Shown: positions 36,971-49,815 of the stretch, one piece after another
Numbering within the stretch: the stretch's first letter is position 1
How the letters are laid out: each line of letters begins with the position of its first letter
DNA from: Thinopyrum elongatum
Taxonomy: Eukaryota > Streptophyta > Magnoliopsida > Poales > Poaceae
Direction of reading: 5' to 3'
DNA length: 64,000 nt
NCBI GenBank assembly: GCA_011799875.1
Contig: CM022300.1
Location: 239,907,088 to 239,971,087 of the forward strand
Notes under the pieces: generated by a model
The model's database searches: none
Told to the model about the DNA's origin: nothing
Seen by the model: only the letters and a program-made list of their open reading frames with translations
Translations under genes and position numbers: made by a program

Positions 36971-39900
36971 TTTTTTTAAAGGAGGAATACCCCCGACCTC
37001 TCCATCAATCGATGCATGCAGCCATGTTATTAAATAAAAATGTAATAAGATCATAAGGTCCAAAGAAGCTCATAAACTGAGCAGTAGTCGAAAGCAAATA
37101 AATCTGAAAAGCGCCACACCCGGCGATATAGAACTAAAAAAGTGCCACATCCGGCGATAGAATAATAAGCTACGATGCCTACACACCTAGCCTATTATTA
37201 GCTCGCCACCCAAATCGGCTGAAGATAGCCCGTGCTACCGTCTCCCAACGATTGCACCCAATAACCAAAGGCTCCCTGAAGTCCGCATGAGTGAGTAAGG
37301 ACCACATAAGGATCCAAGCTGTAGCTCTGTAGATAACCTGCAAAAAATTGGTGAATTGTGCCCCATTAAAAATCATATCATTTCTAGTGTTCCATATAGC
37401 CCAAAATAATGCACATACTCCTATCCGAATATGTTTAGCTAAATGTACGTCCAGTCCATTAAGTCATGTCCCAAATAACGTATGTATGCTCCTTGGAGGT
37501 TGAATGTTAAAGGCTATATGAATTGATCGCCATAATAATTGTGCAAGAGGACATTCGAGAAAGAGGTGTTTAATTGTTTCATTTTGATCACAAAAACAGC
37601 ACCTAGAGTTACCAACCCAATTCCTTTTTGCCAAGTTATCTTTGGTTAGAATAACCTCTTTATAGACAAACCACATAAATATTTTAATACGAAGCGGAAC
37701 TTTAATCTTCCAAATGTGCAACGACCTCAACAATGGCCCGGAATCAATTAGGTCCGAATACATGGATTTACTGAGAAGATTCCATTCGTGGTTAACTTCC
37801 AGCGAACTGTATCCGCCTGATCAGATAGGTGAACTTCCATCAACCTACGAACCAAGTGCAACCAAGCATTCCAACGTTCCCCTACTAGTGATCTCCTAAA
37901 TTGGATATTAAGCGGTATCGAGTTTAATACTGTGGCAACATAATCCTCCTTACGTTGCATAATATTATATAAGGATGGATATTGCAAAGCCAAAGGCGTC
38001 TCCCCAAGCCATGTATCCTCCCAAAATCTAGTAGTATTACCATTACCAACTAGGAATTTCACTCATTGGAAGAAAGTTGCTTTCGTCCTCATTAAACCCT
38101 TCCAGAAGGGTGAGTCCGTTGGCCTAACGGTGACTTGGGCCAAAGTCTTAGAGTGTAAGTATTTATTCTGCAAGATTTGTATCCACATACCCTCGGTCTC
38201 AGTAGATATTCTGTATAGCCACTTGCTAAGCAGACATCTATTTTTGACCTCTAAATTTTCGATCCCTAACCTGCCCTGGTCTTTTGGTCTGCAAATAATA
38301 TCCCATCTAGCCAACATATACTTCTTCTTGGCCTCATCACTTTGTCAAAAGAATCGGGATCTATAAAAGTCAAGTCTTTTCCGTACCCCTACCGGTACCT
38401 CAAAGAAGGATAGAAGGAACATCGACAGGCTCGTCAAAACCGAATTTATCAAAACCAACCGACCTCTGTATGACATGAGCTTGCCCTTCCAGCAGCTCAG
38501 TTTCTTTTCAAATCGATCTTCTATACATTTCCATTCCTTGTTCGTTAAACGTCTATGATGAATTGGGATCCCTAGATAACTAAAAGGTAAGGATCCCATT
38601 TCACAACCGAACAAATTTCTATAGTCATCTTGTTCCTCTTTGGCTCCCCCAAAACAGAACAATTCACTTTTATTGAAGTTGATTTTGAGCCCAGACAGTT
38701 ACTCAAAAAGACACAATACAAGCTTCATATTCCTAGCTTTTGCAAGATCTTGTTCCATGAATATAATTGTGTCGTCCGCGTATTGTAGGACGGAGACTCC
38801 CCCCTCTACTAGGTGTGGGACGAGTCCTCCTACTTGGCCACTCTCTTTGGCCCGGCCAATTAGTACTGCCAACATATCCGCTACAATGTTAAACAGCACC
38901 GGAGACATGGAATCTCCCTGTCGTAACCCCTTTCGTGTCTGGAAAAAATGTCCTGTATCGACGTTGACTTTTATTCCGACACTACCTTTCTGTATGAATG
39001 AATTCACCTGAGATCTCCAAGACTCATTGAACCCCTTCATACGTAAGGCTTGCTGCAAAAAGGGCCATTTGACCTTATCATACGCTTTTTCAAAATCCAC
39101 TTTGAAGATAACACCATCTAATTTCTTCGTATGTATTTCATGCAGTGTTTCATGTAAGACCACAACCCCTTCAAGGATGTGTCGTCCTGGCATGAAAGCA
39201 GTTTGTGTTGGTTGCACAACCGAATGGGCTATCTGTGACAACCTGTTCGTGCCAACCTTTGTAAAAATCTTAAAGCTTACATTGAGAAGACAGATCGGTC
39301 TGAATTGCTCAATGCGAATAGCCTCAACCCTCTTTGGCAACAACGTGATTGTTCCAAAACTGAGGTGAAAGAGGTTTAAGTGGCCATCGAACAAATCATG
39401 GAACATAGGCATAAGATCTCCCTTTATGATATGCCAACATTTCTGATAAAATTCCGCCGGGAACCCATTCGGCCCAGGGGCTTTATTATGCTTCATTTGC
39501 GTTAATGCATCAAACACCTCTTTCCCAGTGAACGGAGCACACAACAACTCATTCTCTTCTAAGTTAAGCTGAGGTATGTCCCCGATCGAACTCTCATCTA
39601 GAGCTACGAAACTTTCTTCTGGTGCTCCAAAAAGCTTCTTATAATATTCAGAGATGTACAATTTTAGGTTCTCGTGTCCTACAATTGTACCCTCATCTTG
39701 TTCGAGCTGTATTATCTTCTTCTTTCTATTATTTCCCATTAGCTATCATATGAAAAAACTGTGTATTATCATCTCCTTGGACGATCTTAGACACCTTTAC
39801 TCTAAGCACCCATTTCATTTCCGCCTCTCTCATAAGGGCTTGTAACTTCTTCTCGGCCTCATTCTTAACATCTCGCTCCGACATATTAAGAAGGGTGGAT

Positions 39901-40844
39901 TCCGCTTTCACATCAAGTTCATTAATAATTTGTGTTAGCCTCTTCTTTTCAACTTTGTAAATACCAATTTGGTTTTTGGCCCATCCCCTCAAGAATTGAC
40001 GCAAGTGTCTAATTTTGTTTTGCCATATTTCCACATGAGAAGTCACACCAGAATCCCTGGCCCACTCTGTGGCAATAAGATTTAGGAAGCCCTCCCTCTC
40101 GAACCATCCTAGTTCGAAAGAGAACGTATTTCTATTGTCCACATGGGTCGATTCCCCGGAATCAACCAGCAAAGGGGTATTGTCCGAAATGGCCCTCTGT
40201 AGAGCACGAACCGTTACCAGTGGAAAATTCTGTTCCCACTCAACACTAGTAAGGACCCTGTCCAATTTCTCATAGGTAGGAATTGGTAAGGAATTAGCCC
40301 ACGTGAATTGTCTACCAGAAAGTTCAATCTCCCTCAAGTCGAGACTCTCAATGATCATATTGAACATGAATGACCACCTTCCATCGAAATTGTCATTATT
40401 TTTCTCATCTTGTCTTCTAATGATGTTGAAATCTCCTCCAACCATAATGGGCAGCCTTTCATCCCCACAAATTCACACTAAATCTACAAGGAAGTCAAGC
40501 TTAAGTTCTGGCTGCGCCGCACCATATACGACCACCAAAGCCCACCTGAAGCCATCAATTTTCGATCTCACTCGAAATTTGACGGCAAATTCACCGTGAA
40601 CCACATTTAGCACTTCTAAAGTGTCGCACTTCACCCCAAGTTGGATCCCTCCAGATCGCCCCCTTGGAGGCAGATAGTGCCAATCAAAGTCAACCCCCCT
40701 GAAATGGTGTTGAGAAACTGGGGAGTAAAATTATCCCTACCCGTCTCTAATAAAGCCATGAAATCCAATTTTTACTCTATCGATCTATCACTAAGGAATC
40801 TTTTTTTAGCCAAGTCCGCTAGACCTCTGCTATTCCAGAATATT
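36971..40844 (-). mobile_element. 5'-truncated L1-type LINE
   Basis: The insertion is bounded by a perfect 16 bp target duplication, CCTTGCACAACCATAT, at 36955-36970 and 40845-40860. A short T run at the left (36971-36977) is the A tail of the minus-strand element. It encodes endonuclease, reverse transcriptase and a C-terminal zf-RVT region in order on the minus strand. It is cut at the 5' end exactly where the endonuclease begins, so ORF1 and the 5' leader are missing, as expected from incomplete target-primed reverse transcription. Confidence 0.92.
37179..40844 (-). pseudogene. LINE endonuclease-reverse transcriptase, decayed
   Basis: Reading from 40844 down: an apurinic endonuclease start (GIFWNSRGLADLAKKRF), a stop in SIE-stop-KLDFMALLETG, then LPPRGRSGG, another stop before CGDERLP, GGDFNIIR, RQFTWANS, KLDRVL and SDNTPL (families usually have SDHTPL, so a catalytic His is probably lost). 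The reverse transcriptase runs 39739-38699, with APGPNGFPAEFYQ, FRPICLLN, FKVDFEKAYDKV, GLRQGDSMSPVLF and the catalytic YADD. Then come SYLGIPIH (thumb), WDIICRPKDQGRLGIENLE, and the zf-RVT region with WKIKVPLRIKIFMWF and CCFCDQNETIKHLFLECP. There are several stops and frame breaks between blocks, so the element cannot retrotranspose on its own. Confidence 0.9.
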
Positions 40845-40860
40845 CCTTGCACAACCATAT

Positions 40861-41215
40861 GTGTGCACTCTTTATATTGGAGCAGGCACCTTTTATACCT
40901 TGAGCTCCCAACTCTCTCTTTTTCTCCCTACGTGTTTGTGTTGGTCTAGAGATAGACATATTAGGATTTAATATTGGTACCAACACTTACCATGGTTAAG
41001 CTTGCACAAAACATATATTTAGAGAGTTGGCATAAGAAGAATAAAACAATTATGAACCGACAATAAGTGAAACATGCAAATTATACCTCTCGCAATGGTC
41101 TAGTATCCTCGTATGGTTATAATGACACGAGAACCTTTTTTTTCATTGTGCAACCCTTCCACAATTGGATGTGTGCACTCTTCTTATTGGACTGGGCACC
41201 TTCAATATTCTAGAA
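40861..41215. repeat. Diverged tandem family, right of the LINE
   Basis: Continuation of the family at 36515-36970: GTGTGCACTCTTTATATTGG, AGCAGGCACCTTTTATACC, then a further copy from about 41110 (GACACGAGAACC, TGTGTGCACTC, GGGCACCTT). It shows the LINE landed inside a pre-existing array of about three units. Confidence 0.75.
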
Positions 41216-41219
41216 GGTA

Positions 41220-42548
41220 AGTTAAGGGGACCTGGCTCTCATGATGCCTCTCACGGGCGACACGGGAGCGACCGAACTTAGCCCCCACCGGCACCCCCTC
41301 CCCTCCCCGCCACCACCCGAGGCGCTCATTGGCAATGCTGTGTGTTTGCTGGTGAAGCTGACGGTGAGGCTCCACTGCTCTATGCTTCAGGAGGCTTCAG
41401 ATGCCAAGGCAGCGGCCTTGATTGGTGAGGGCGGCATCGATCTCATCTGGCAGATGGCACTGCCGGTGCTGGCCGTCCCTACTGGCCGTGTTGGCCACGG
41501 TGGGGCGGCGGAAGCTCGTCGCCACTATAGGATATGCTCCGTCAACCTCGGTTGCTCTACTTCCCAGTCTCCCCTCCATCGGCATGGTCCTCCCTCGCTG
41601 ATCTGTTCACTGCTCTTTGGGCCGCCGGATCTAGGACATGAGGGTGGGGTGGTGGATGCCCTGGAACGGGGGAACCCCTGGTCGACCTTGCATCAACCCC
41701 AATGATGGCGGCGCTCCGATGATGACCTCGCATCGACCTCGTCCGCCCCTCCTCCTCTCCCATGACCCTAGGTGAAAGCCTTGCCTTGCTGGCCGAATGA
41801 CGGTTCCTTGTTTTGCTCTAGGCAGCCGGCAGGTGGACGACGTCCGCGTGTTGTGGCCCTGCTCGGACGTAGGGGAGATTAGATCTCCCCTTCGGCATTG
41901 GCTCAGGGCGGCAGGCATCTGAGCCGACACTTTCCTCCATGCAACCCGATTCCTTATATGAGCACGACAATTTGATGATAGGTCTGATACAATAATGCCG
42001 AGCAAAACTAAGGTACGGTTCTAACTTTCTTTGTACTCATCTTCTCAGAGGAAAGTGTGTAATAGACATTTTTTTACTTCTATTGGGAAACAAATGGGAC
42101 TGCCCATGACATGAGTTTGTCTTGCACTTGTTTTTGCATATAAAAACAACACGAACACGTGTCCTTTGCTCTATCAGTGCTACTCTCAGAGACCATCTAG
42201 CAACTTTTTTTTTACAGTTACACCATCTAGCGTTTGCGTTACTCAATTTTTGACATTTTGAAAGAAAATAAAATACCTACTGGGTCTCGGGGCACAATGT
42301 ACCTGATTTGAAAAAAATAATTTAGAAATTGTAAAAAAGTCAATAATTCCAGAAACTTTTTGAAAATAGACTTGATCTAATGTTATACTCATATAAAAAC
42401 TTTCACGGAAGGAATAACCTTCATCGACTTTAGGGCCAAAAACACAAAATAACAAGTACAAAAAGTGTGAATAGTAACATTTATATAGTGTCGATTTTGT
42501 TTTTCACCCAGAATACCATGGAAGTCATTTTATCCAGATAATTATCAC
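41220..42548. other. Region without a recognised gene
   Basis: 41241-41705 is a GC-rich plus-strand open frame of 154 codons (MMPLTGDTGATELSPHRHPL and onward) in an otherwise AT-rich setting, with a possible acceptor TGCTCTAG near 41820. I recognise no domain. It may be captured exon DNA. The AT-rich part, 42040-42540, has no signal. Confidence 0.25.
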
Positions 42549-42550
42549 TA

Positions 42551-42711
42551 CTCCTTCCGTCCCTAAATTTAAGTCTTTCTAGAGATTTCAAATGAACAAC
42601 AACATACGATTATATGTAGACATATTTTAGAGTGTAAATTCACTCATTTTGCTCTATATGTCGTCCCTTGTTGAAATCTATAAAAAGACTTATAGTTGGG
42701 AACGGAGGGAG
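42551..42711. mobile_element. Stowaway-type MITE (Tc1/Mariner)
   Basis: A 161 bp element with inverted ends CTCCTTCCGTCCC and, on the complement of the right end, CTCCCTCCGTTCCC. The inner parts also pair (TTTAAGTCTTT with AAAGACTTATA). It is flanked by TA on both sides (42549-42550 and 42712-42713). This is the classic grass Stowaway signature. Confidence 0.93.
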
Positions 42712-42713
42712 TA

Positions 42714-45450
42714 GTATCTTTTACACTGCATGCCCTGTAATTAATCCACCGTGCTATCTGTATTGTTCTCCAAACACAAGAAGTTATCCATGTCATCATT
42801 TCATGTGTATTTTTGGGGAGATGTGGCAGAAAGGATCTTGCAGCATATCCCTTATTGCATACGCACAAGTCAAAGGCTGCTACCCGTCACAGACCAGCTC
42901 TGGCCCTGCTCGTCTTCCCATTTCACGCACAAGCTCAAAGCCTACAGGTTTCATGTAGCTCCTCTCCTTTTTAGTACGTTCCTGCGTATTATCTTTCAAA
43001 ACCAATCATAAATCCATTGATTGTTAGTGTGTTTATAACCCGAGTAAATACTTAGTGAAGTGTGATAATATTTTTTACTAGGAATAGAAAATATAGTCTC
43101 TTGTCGTCTATGCTTTTGCTCTAATCGGTCTAGTGCCAGGTGATGGGTACGTACTTTTTTTTTGAAATGTGATGCGTACGTACTTGAACATGCATGGATG
43201 GATCAATCTTTAAACGGGCCAATCAGGGGCCAGTGCATGGATCATATGTGTTGTGCATGTGTATGTATCGTCTGCTAGTCAATCATCGTGTCCAAAGGCC
43301 TCTAGTTTGCTCCAAAGAAAGTATGTTCTGAGCACTGGTCGTTTCGAAAGACCATCTGATTTCTTAATGACCATGTCTGAAAAACCATCTTCAAACTTAA
43401 CAATACTCATAAAAATGCTTCCCTTTGAATTACTTCCACCGCCATCTCCCATAACTCCCACTGAAGCTACTAAGTGAGTGTGATTAGTAGTGATAAAGGG
43501 TGGCTGCTATATATAGCAGACGACGGGTGACTTGTCCACAATGGAGGCGAGGCCGGCGGCTGCGTCGGGGTTCGACGCGCCGTTCATGGCGAGCGGGCGG
43601 GAGGGTTTTGGGAAAGGGAGGGAAATGAGGGTGGATGTGCCACCGACTGGCGGCCATACGGAGGACAAGGGCGGGCATCGCCCGCGTTCGTGCTGAAGCA
43701 AACCCGGCCCAAATTTGGGCATGAAATAGGTCGCAGACGTCCATTTGCGTCGACGCGTTGGGCCAACATTTTCGTCCATTTCTACCCAAATGGACACTCG
43801 CAGACAGTTTGCGTCGGCGTGTTGGAGTTGCTATAAGAACTGCCACGGTTCCTGGCCTCAGCCTTGCATGAGACGTGTCGGAGCAGGCAACTATATGGAT
43901 GCTGAAGACTGAAGACACCAGATCCACCACACTCGCACCTCTTTGCTCTGACCCATGAAGCCGAACTAGCGTGATGCCGGGCCTCCGAGCCCCACTGCCC
44001 GAGCTTCATCACCCCCTCCCTCACCACCACAGGCAAGAACATTCATGCACTAGCGGCCCCCGAAGCCATCATCGAAGCTGCCAAATCCATTGCACACACA
44101 TCGCCTCGGACCTCCACATGCCAGACCACTGCGCTTGCCGAACCACCATGACTCCATGCGCGTCTGCTTGAGCGCGACCCCCCTGCAGAATCGACCGACC
44201 GGTCCTGCCCAGACCTGAGCGGGCGGTTAGTGTTCCCTACCAGACCACCCGCGGGAGCGACACACTCATTTGCATGAATATTTTTATTTTGCAAAATCAT
44301 TTGCACATATCTTGACTTTCTCATTGTGAAAGCACCCCCATAAGCGTGCAAGCATTAGCTCGTATACTTTGCTGAAACACCAATGGATTTTCCAAATGAT
44401 TGCAAGCAAGCTGGGAAACATGATTATTTTCTTCATCATTATGTAAAATACTTGTTAAAAAACGAGGTATAAAGAGTTAAGGTGCATTGTCTAAATGTAA
44501 TTTTTTTTGTTTAATATAATGTGTTTGGTAAAAAAAAGCCTGGACGCATGCGTCAAGTGTGGCCTACCATTGCGAAATAGTAGACTTGTGACTACACCTG
44601 TGTACCGAATGTCAAACTGAACGGCATGTGACCTACTTCCTGGAATACTGGGATCGTAGGTTGTCTGGGTATTTTGTCAGCGCTCCTTCCCACGTTTCTC
44701 TATAGCTAAGCACACATTATCTCCACATTTCTTTATAACTAACCACGAAGTAGAAACAGATGTACATGCAGTTAGGGTCCATATGCCACCGTTGGCTGTC
44801 ATCGCCATTCCTGCATGTGTTTAAAAGGAAGTTTATATCCAGACGTGTAGAAAGAGAGTAAGCCATCAAGGTGCACAACAAAGATAATATTTACTTGGCC
44901 TGGTGCATCGCGAGGCACCTACAGCCAGCTCCAAATCTTCCACTTTAATGCCTGAGAAGGGAACAACTAGATGGAGTGTTACAATCTCACTAATAACTCT
45001 CGTTAGTTTTCAAACTCATATATTCACGAGGAAGTGTTGAAGCTACAATGCTTTAGGTGGACAAGCAAACACTAGCGTTCTAGGTAGCAATTACAAACGC
45101 ACAAAGACACTAGCTAGAAGACAACTATACTAGCGTTTGAAGTGTGTGCGCGGGAAACTTTCAATAGAACTTTTTGTATAAATAGAAAGTATGAAGATGG
45201 CAGGTGAGATTGCCGAAAACAGGCCATGGCATGTCCCAATAAGTGGTCACATGTGCCTGGCTTTCCTCAACAACAATTAAAAGAAAGCCCTCTAGGTTGC
45301 CATTTCTGTTCTGGCGGCAGTAAAAGTGCTCCACCAAGCTAGCCTCTTTGGTCAGACGATTTTCAATAAAGCAAGAATAGGGAACCTTATCCGCAGAAAG
45401 GTTCGGATCTTGAAGTAAAGTAACGGTTCGGATAGCAGTGACCCTAGAGC
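42714..45450. other. Mixed intergenic DNA, no clear gene
   Basis: The stretch 43505-43835 contains the Triticeae-repeat-like phrases AACCCGGCCCAAATTTGGGC, GACGCGTTGGGCC and GTTGGAGTTGCTAT and is probably a remnant of a DNA transposon. No target duplication was found. A 60-residue minus-strand frame (43461-43279, VKFEDGFSDMVIKKSDGLSK) is unrecognised. Nothing else is supported. Confidence 0.35.
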
Positions 45451-45454
45451 CATG

Positions 45455-45475
45455 CTCTCTCTCTCTCTCTATCTA

Positions 45476-45532
<57 letters not shown>
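45455..45532. repeat. Compound microsatellite (CT)n(ATCT)n(AT)n
   Basis: About eight CT, then ATCT repeats, then about 27 AT dinucleotides. It abuts the truncated end of the transposon gene at 45557. Confidence 0.95.
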
Positions 45533-45541
<9 letters not shown>

Positions 45542-45556
45542 GAATGGGCAATCTGT

Positions 45557-47720
45557 TCATACCTCATATTTGCATTTCATCATGTTCACCAAGCCAGCTT
45601 CCATCTCACGGCTGGTAGAAAGGTGGTTTAAATATCCAGCATGCAGCTCTTCTGCGCTGAACTCCTCATAATTGGGCAGATCAAGTTTGGCTTTGCCCTT
45701 TTCAAATAAGGGTGCCTCGCCTTTAGCTGTGTGCTTGGTCAGCACATTGGACGTGTCTGGGGTCTTATGACCCGCCCCAGTGATAGCAATATCTTCATTG
45801 TTCCTTTCTTGAGAGGAAACATCTTCAGTTGCCGTAGCAAGGCTGGAATAAAGAGTGGGACTTGGCGGGTTAAGCCCATCGGCCGGGTTACCATTGGCAT
45901 CCACTACTTCAGTAGCTGCGGGGTCAGACTGCGGGGGCGGGTCACCATGATTATCATGCTAGTCTTTGAGGTTCTCAGCGTCCAACTCAGGGGTTACCAA
46001 GATTTGTTCATCTGACTCAGGAATGTCAGGAGTTGTTGATGAGTCGCCCACTTTCCTTTTCTTAGCCTTGGCCTTGGCTCTGCAAAGAAGATAGCATGTT
46101 AAAGTTATATGTGCCAATGACTACAAAGTTCAATCAAAAAGATAATTACCCTGGACTTATAACCAAAGACGACAGCTGAGTAGAGGAAGAATCTTCTGAA
46201 GACGGGGGTGACTCCTGATAATTGGAATCAGAGGGATAAAGAGGTTGCCTAATAAGTCCGGCTCGTGGAAAAGAAGAAGTTGGACTATGGGGCACCTCAT
46301 TGCATTGTTTGCAGGCACACGATTCATGAGTCAACCCGGCCACCAGATCTCCAGAGCCGCCACTCCGAGTTTGGTGCCTTGACTCATGCTGAGTTTTCTT
46401 CAAAATAAAGTTTGGATCAAAATGAGCATCGGGATGACAAAAGCTTACTTTGCGAACAAGCCGCCTTATCTTCTCTGGAGGCAAGGAGTCTGAGCCGGAA
46501 GAGACGGAAATTAACTCAACATCCTCGGCCCGACTTGTGACGAATTCATCCTAAGAATAAGAGGCATCAGCAAGTTCAATAAAGAGTTGGCCAAGGGAGT
46601 CAAGATCTACCTCTGTCTGATTGTCAGTTTGTGGTGACTCGCCCTGGCAACCGACTCATTCACAGTGGCAGCCTTGTTCTTCTTTTGAGCCGGCCCCATT
46701 TTTGTCTTGGTCGCCTGCATTTTCTTCCTCTTCCAAAAAGGAGAATCGGCCTGCATAATTGAACAAAGCCAGCTAGTCAAAACATTGGACAGATAAAGAC
46801 TGATAAGCCGGACAAATGATTATGCATATACTTACTGGAGGTACCGGGTTGAGTTTGTAGAAAGGGTTCAGCCCTACTTTGTTGCAGGCATCTTGAGACT
46901 CTCCAAGCAATTTCTTCATAATCTTAGGTATCCCATCAACATCAAGATCAATGTTGCTATATCTTTGGGGGTCGTCTAAGCCGCCAGAGTAGTTGCACAT
47001 TAAGTCATTGCGGCGACTCAGCGGTAGAATCCTCCAGGCCACCCAACACCGGGTTAGATCAACCCCGGTCAAACCATTAACTAGCAAGGCTCTGAGCTTT
47101 CTATACGCAAGGGCGGTTTGAGAATGCTCTTCTGGAATAATCCGGCTGGGAATGTCAAAATCCATAGGAAGACGCTCAGGTCTGTAACCCAGCAAGGGAT
47201 TCTCACCAGCTGGAGATGTGTTTCTGCAGTAGAACCAAGTTTTTATCCACCCTTTGGGGTGACTTGGAAGGGTGACTAGAGGAAAGCAACCATCTCTCCG
47301 CCTTTGAATGGAGATTCCACCAAGTTCTAGATAGGGGCCATCAGTAAACTCTGTTTGGCGGTTGATGTAGAAGAATTCTTTGAAGAGAGGAATAGTGGTC
47401 TCTATTTGAAGGTACACCTCACATAGAACTTGGAATTGGCACAGGTTAGATATGGAATTTGGTGCAAGGTCTTGAGGATGATGGTTAAAATAGCTTAAGA
47501 CATCCCAAAAGAATTTTGACCTGGGTGGAGAAAAGCCTCTAAGGAGATGGTATGTAAAAACTACAACCTCTCCCTCGCCGGGTTTGGGAATGTCGTCTCC
47601 TTGGCCGGCTCACCAACTGATTTCTTCCTGAGCCGGCAAAATGCCTTGTTCTGTGAAGTCCTTAAGTATAAGATCAGAAACATGGGAAGGCACCCAGTTG
47701 CAGATTGTGGTCATCCACAT
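45557..47720 (-). pseudogene. Multi-exon transposon gene (gypsy-type transposon domain), decayed
   Basis: The first exon starts at ATG 47720 (MWMTTICNWVPSHVSDLILK) and runs to a GTAAGT donor at 46835. It contains GEGEVVVFTYHLLRGFSPP, PYLELGGISIQRRRDG, HPKGWIKTWFYC and GVDLTRCWVAWRILPLSRR. I recognise this as the putative gypsy-type transposon domain (Pfam Transposase_28) common in wheat repeats. Exon 2 begins after CAG at 46750 (ADSPFWKRKKMQATKTKMGP), and further pieces lie at about 46484-46146 (IRRLVRKVSFCHPDAHFD) and about 46080-45557. Defects: TGA at 47610-47612, a frameshift near 46660, a TAG near 46550, and a stop after ENLKD. The 3' part is missing beyond a possible donor at 45557. Retained introns show it was never reverse-transcribed from mature mRNA. 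Confidence 0.7.
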
Positions 47721-48205
47721 GCTGAATCGCCTAAACAAGGTTGAGAATTGCATAAGTATAAATGGTGGGTTACATCATTTGCATGATAAGATGACACTAT
47801 GAGTTGCGGTTAAAAGTGAGATGGCGCGATCATAAAATAACGGATAAGCCACCCAACAAGATGAAGCCGGCTTAGCAACAAATGCAGTTTCTAATATCTG
47901 GCGAGTTACAATATGCTGATAAGCCGCCCAAGATACGAAGGCGGGTTAACTAAGTTGGGGATCACTAAGTTTTCTGCTAAGTGTGGGATAAACAAGTTTC
48001 GACCAAAGCAGCTACAATTATGGATCTACGGGTGAAGCAAAAAGAAGAATAAATTGCTAACCCTAAGGACGAAGCTTTGGGACAGTAGTGACGCAATCTA
48101 CGGATTCTTAAGAAGATCTAAAAATATTCTAGATGCAAAAATGGTGCTGATACTCACGTCGCCATATTTTTATGGGAAGATTTATTAAGCTATGTCTAAT
48201 GCTAG
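47721..48205. other. Leader or flank of the transposon gene
   Basis: It carries several GCCGGCTTA and GATAAGCCGCCC-like motifs resembling those inside the gene to its left, so it is probably part of the same element. No element end was identified. Confidence 0.35.
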
Positions 48206-49815
48206 TGCTACTTCTTGAGCTTGCGTTGATTTTTCCCTTGAAGAGGAAAGGGTGATGCAGCAAAGTAGAGATAAGTATTTCTCTCAGTTAAGAACCAAGG
48301 TATCAATCCAGTAGGAGGCAGAAGCAAGTCTCCAATCTATGCACTTGCACAAATTAACAAACACTTGCACTCAACGCGAAAAAGGGGTTGTCAATCCCTT
48401 CACGGCCACGAACAAGAGTGAGATCTAATAGAGCTAGGTATAAAAGATAAATAAAAGAGCAAACTAAAGTAAATATAAATAAATTGCAGCAAGGTATTTT
48501 GGGGTTTTTTGGTTTATAGATCTGAAAATATATGATGGAAAATAGACCCGGGGGGCATAGGTTTCACTAGAGACTTCTCTCTTGAAGATAGCATACGGTG
48601 GGTAAACAAATTACTGTTGAGCAATTGATAGAAAAACGCAAAGTTATGACGATATCTAAGGCAATGATCATGAATATAGGCATCACGTCCGTGACAAGTA
48701 GACCGACTCATGTCTGCATCTACTACTATTACTCCACACATCGACCGCTATCCAGCATGCATCTAGAGTATTAAGTTCATAAGAACGGAGTAATGCCTTA
48801 AGTAAGATGACATGATGTAGAGGGATAAACTCAAGCAATATGATATAAACCCCATCTTTTTATCCTTGATGGCAACAATACAATACGTGCCTCGCTACCC
48901 CTTCTGTCACTAGGTGAGGACACCGCAAGATTGAACCCAAAACTAAGCACCTCTCCCAGTGCAAGAAAAACCAATCTAGTTGGCCAAACCAAACCGATAG
49001 TTTGAAGAGAAATACAAAGATATCTTAATCATGCATAAAAGAGTTCAGAGAAGATTCAAATAATATTCATAGATAATTTGATCATAAATGCACAATTCAT
49101 CGGATCTCAACAAACACACCGGAAAAAAGTATTACATCGAATAGATCTCCAAGAACATCGAGGAGAACATTGTATTGAAGATCAAAGAGAGAGAAGAAGC
49201 CATCTAGCTACTAGCTATGGACCCGTAGGTCTGTGGTAAACTACTCACACATCATTGAAAGGGCAGCAAGGTTGACATCATCGAAAGGGTAGCAAGGTTG
49301 ATGTAGAGCCCCTCCGTGATCGAATCCCCCTCCGGTAGATCGCCGGAAAAGGCCCCAAGATGGGATCTCATGAGAACAGAGGCTTGCGGCAGCGGAAAAG
49401 TATTTTGGTGGACGCTTCTGGTGTTGGGGGAATAATTGGGAATTTATAGTGCAAAGATTAGGGTTGGAAGACCTCCGAGGGGCCCACAAGCCCTCAGGGC
49501 GCGCCGCCCCTAGGGCGCGCCTTGCAGGCTTGTGGCCTCCTCGGGAACCTTCTGGCCTTCTCTCCAAGTTATGTAGGTGTTTTCTGGTCCAAGAAAAATC
49601 ATCGCAAAAGTTTTATTCCGTTTGGACTCCGTTTGATATTCCTTTTTTGTAAAACTCAAAAACAAGGAAAAAAACAGAAACTGGCACTGGGCTCCAGGTT
49701 AATAGGTTAGTCCCAAAAATAATATAAAATAGCATATTAATGCATATAAAACATCCAAACAGATAATATAATAGCATGGAACAATAAAAAATTATAGATA
49801 CTTGGAGACATATCA
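48206..49815 (-). repeat. 3' LTR (complete)
   Basis: 1610 bp with TG and CA ends on the minus strand. It is flanked on the left by GCTAG (48201-48205), a candidate target duplication whose partner has been lost. Confidence 0.85.

Noticed and set aside
41241..41705. Real protein-coding gene of 154 codons
   Set aside because: No recognised domain, biased GC-rich composition, and overlapping open frames on the other strand. Kept only as a note.
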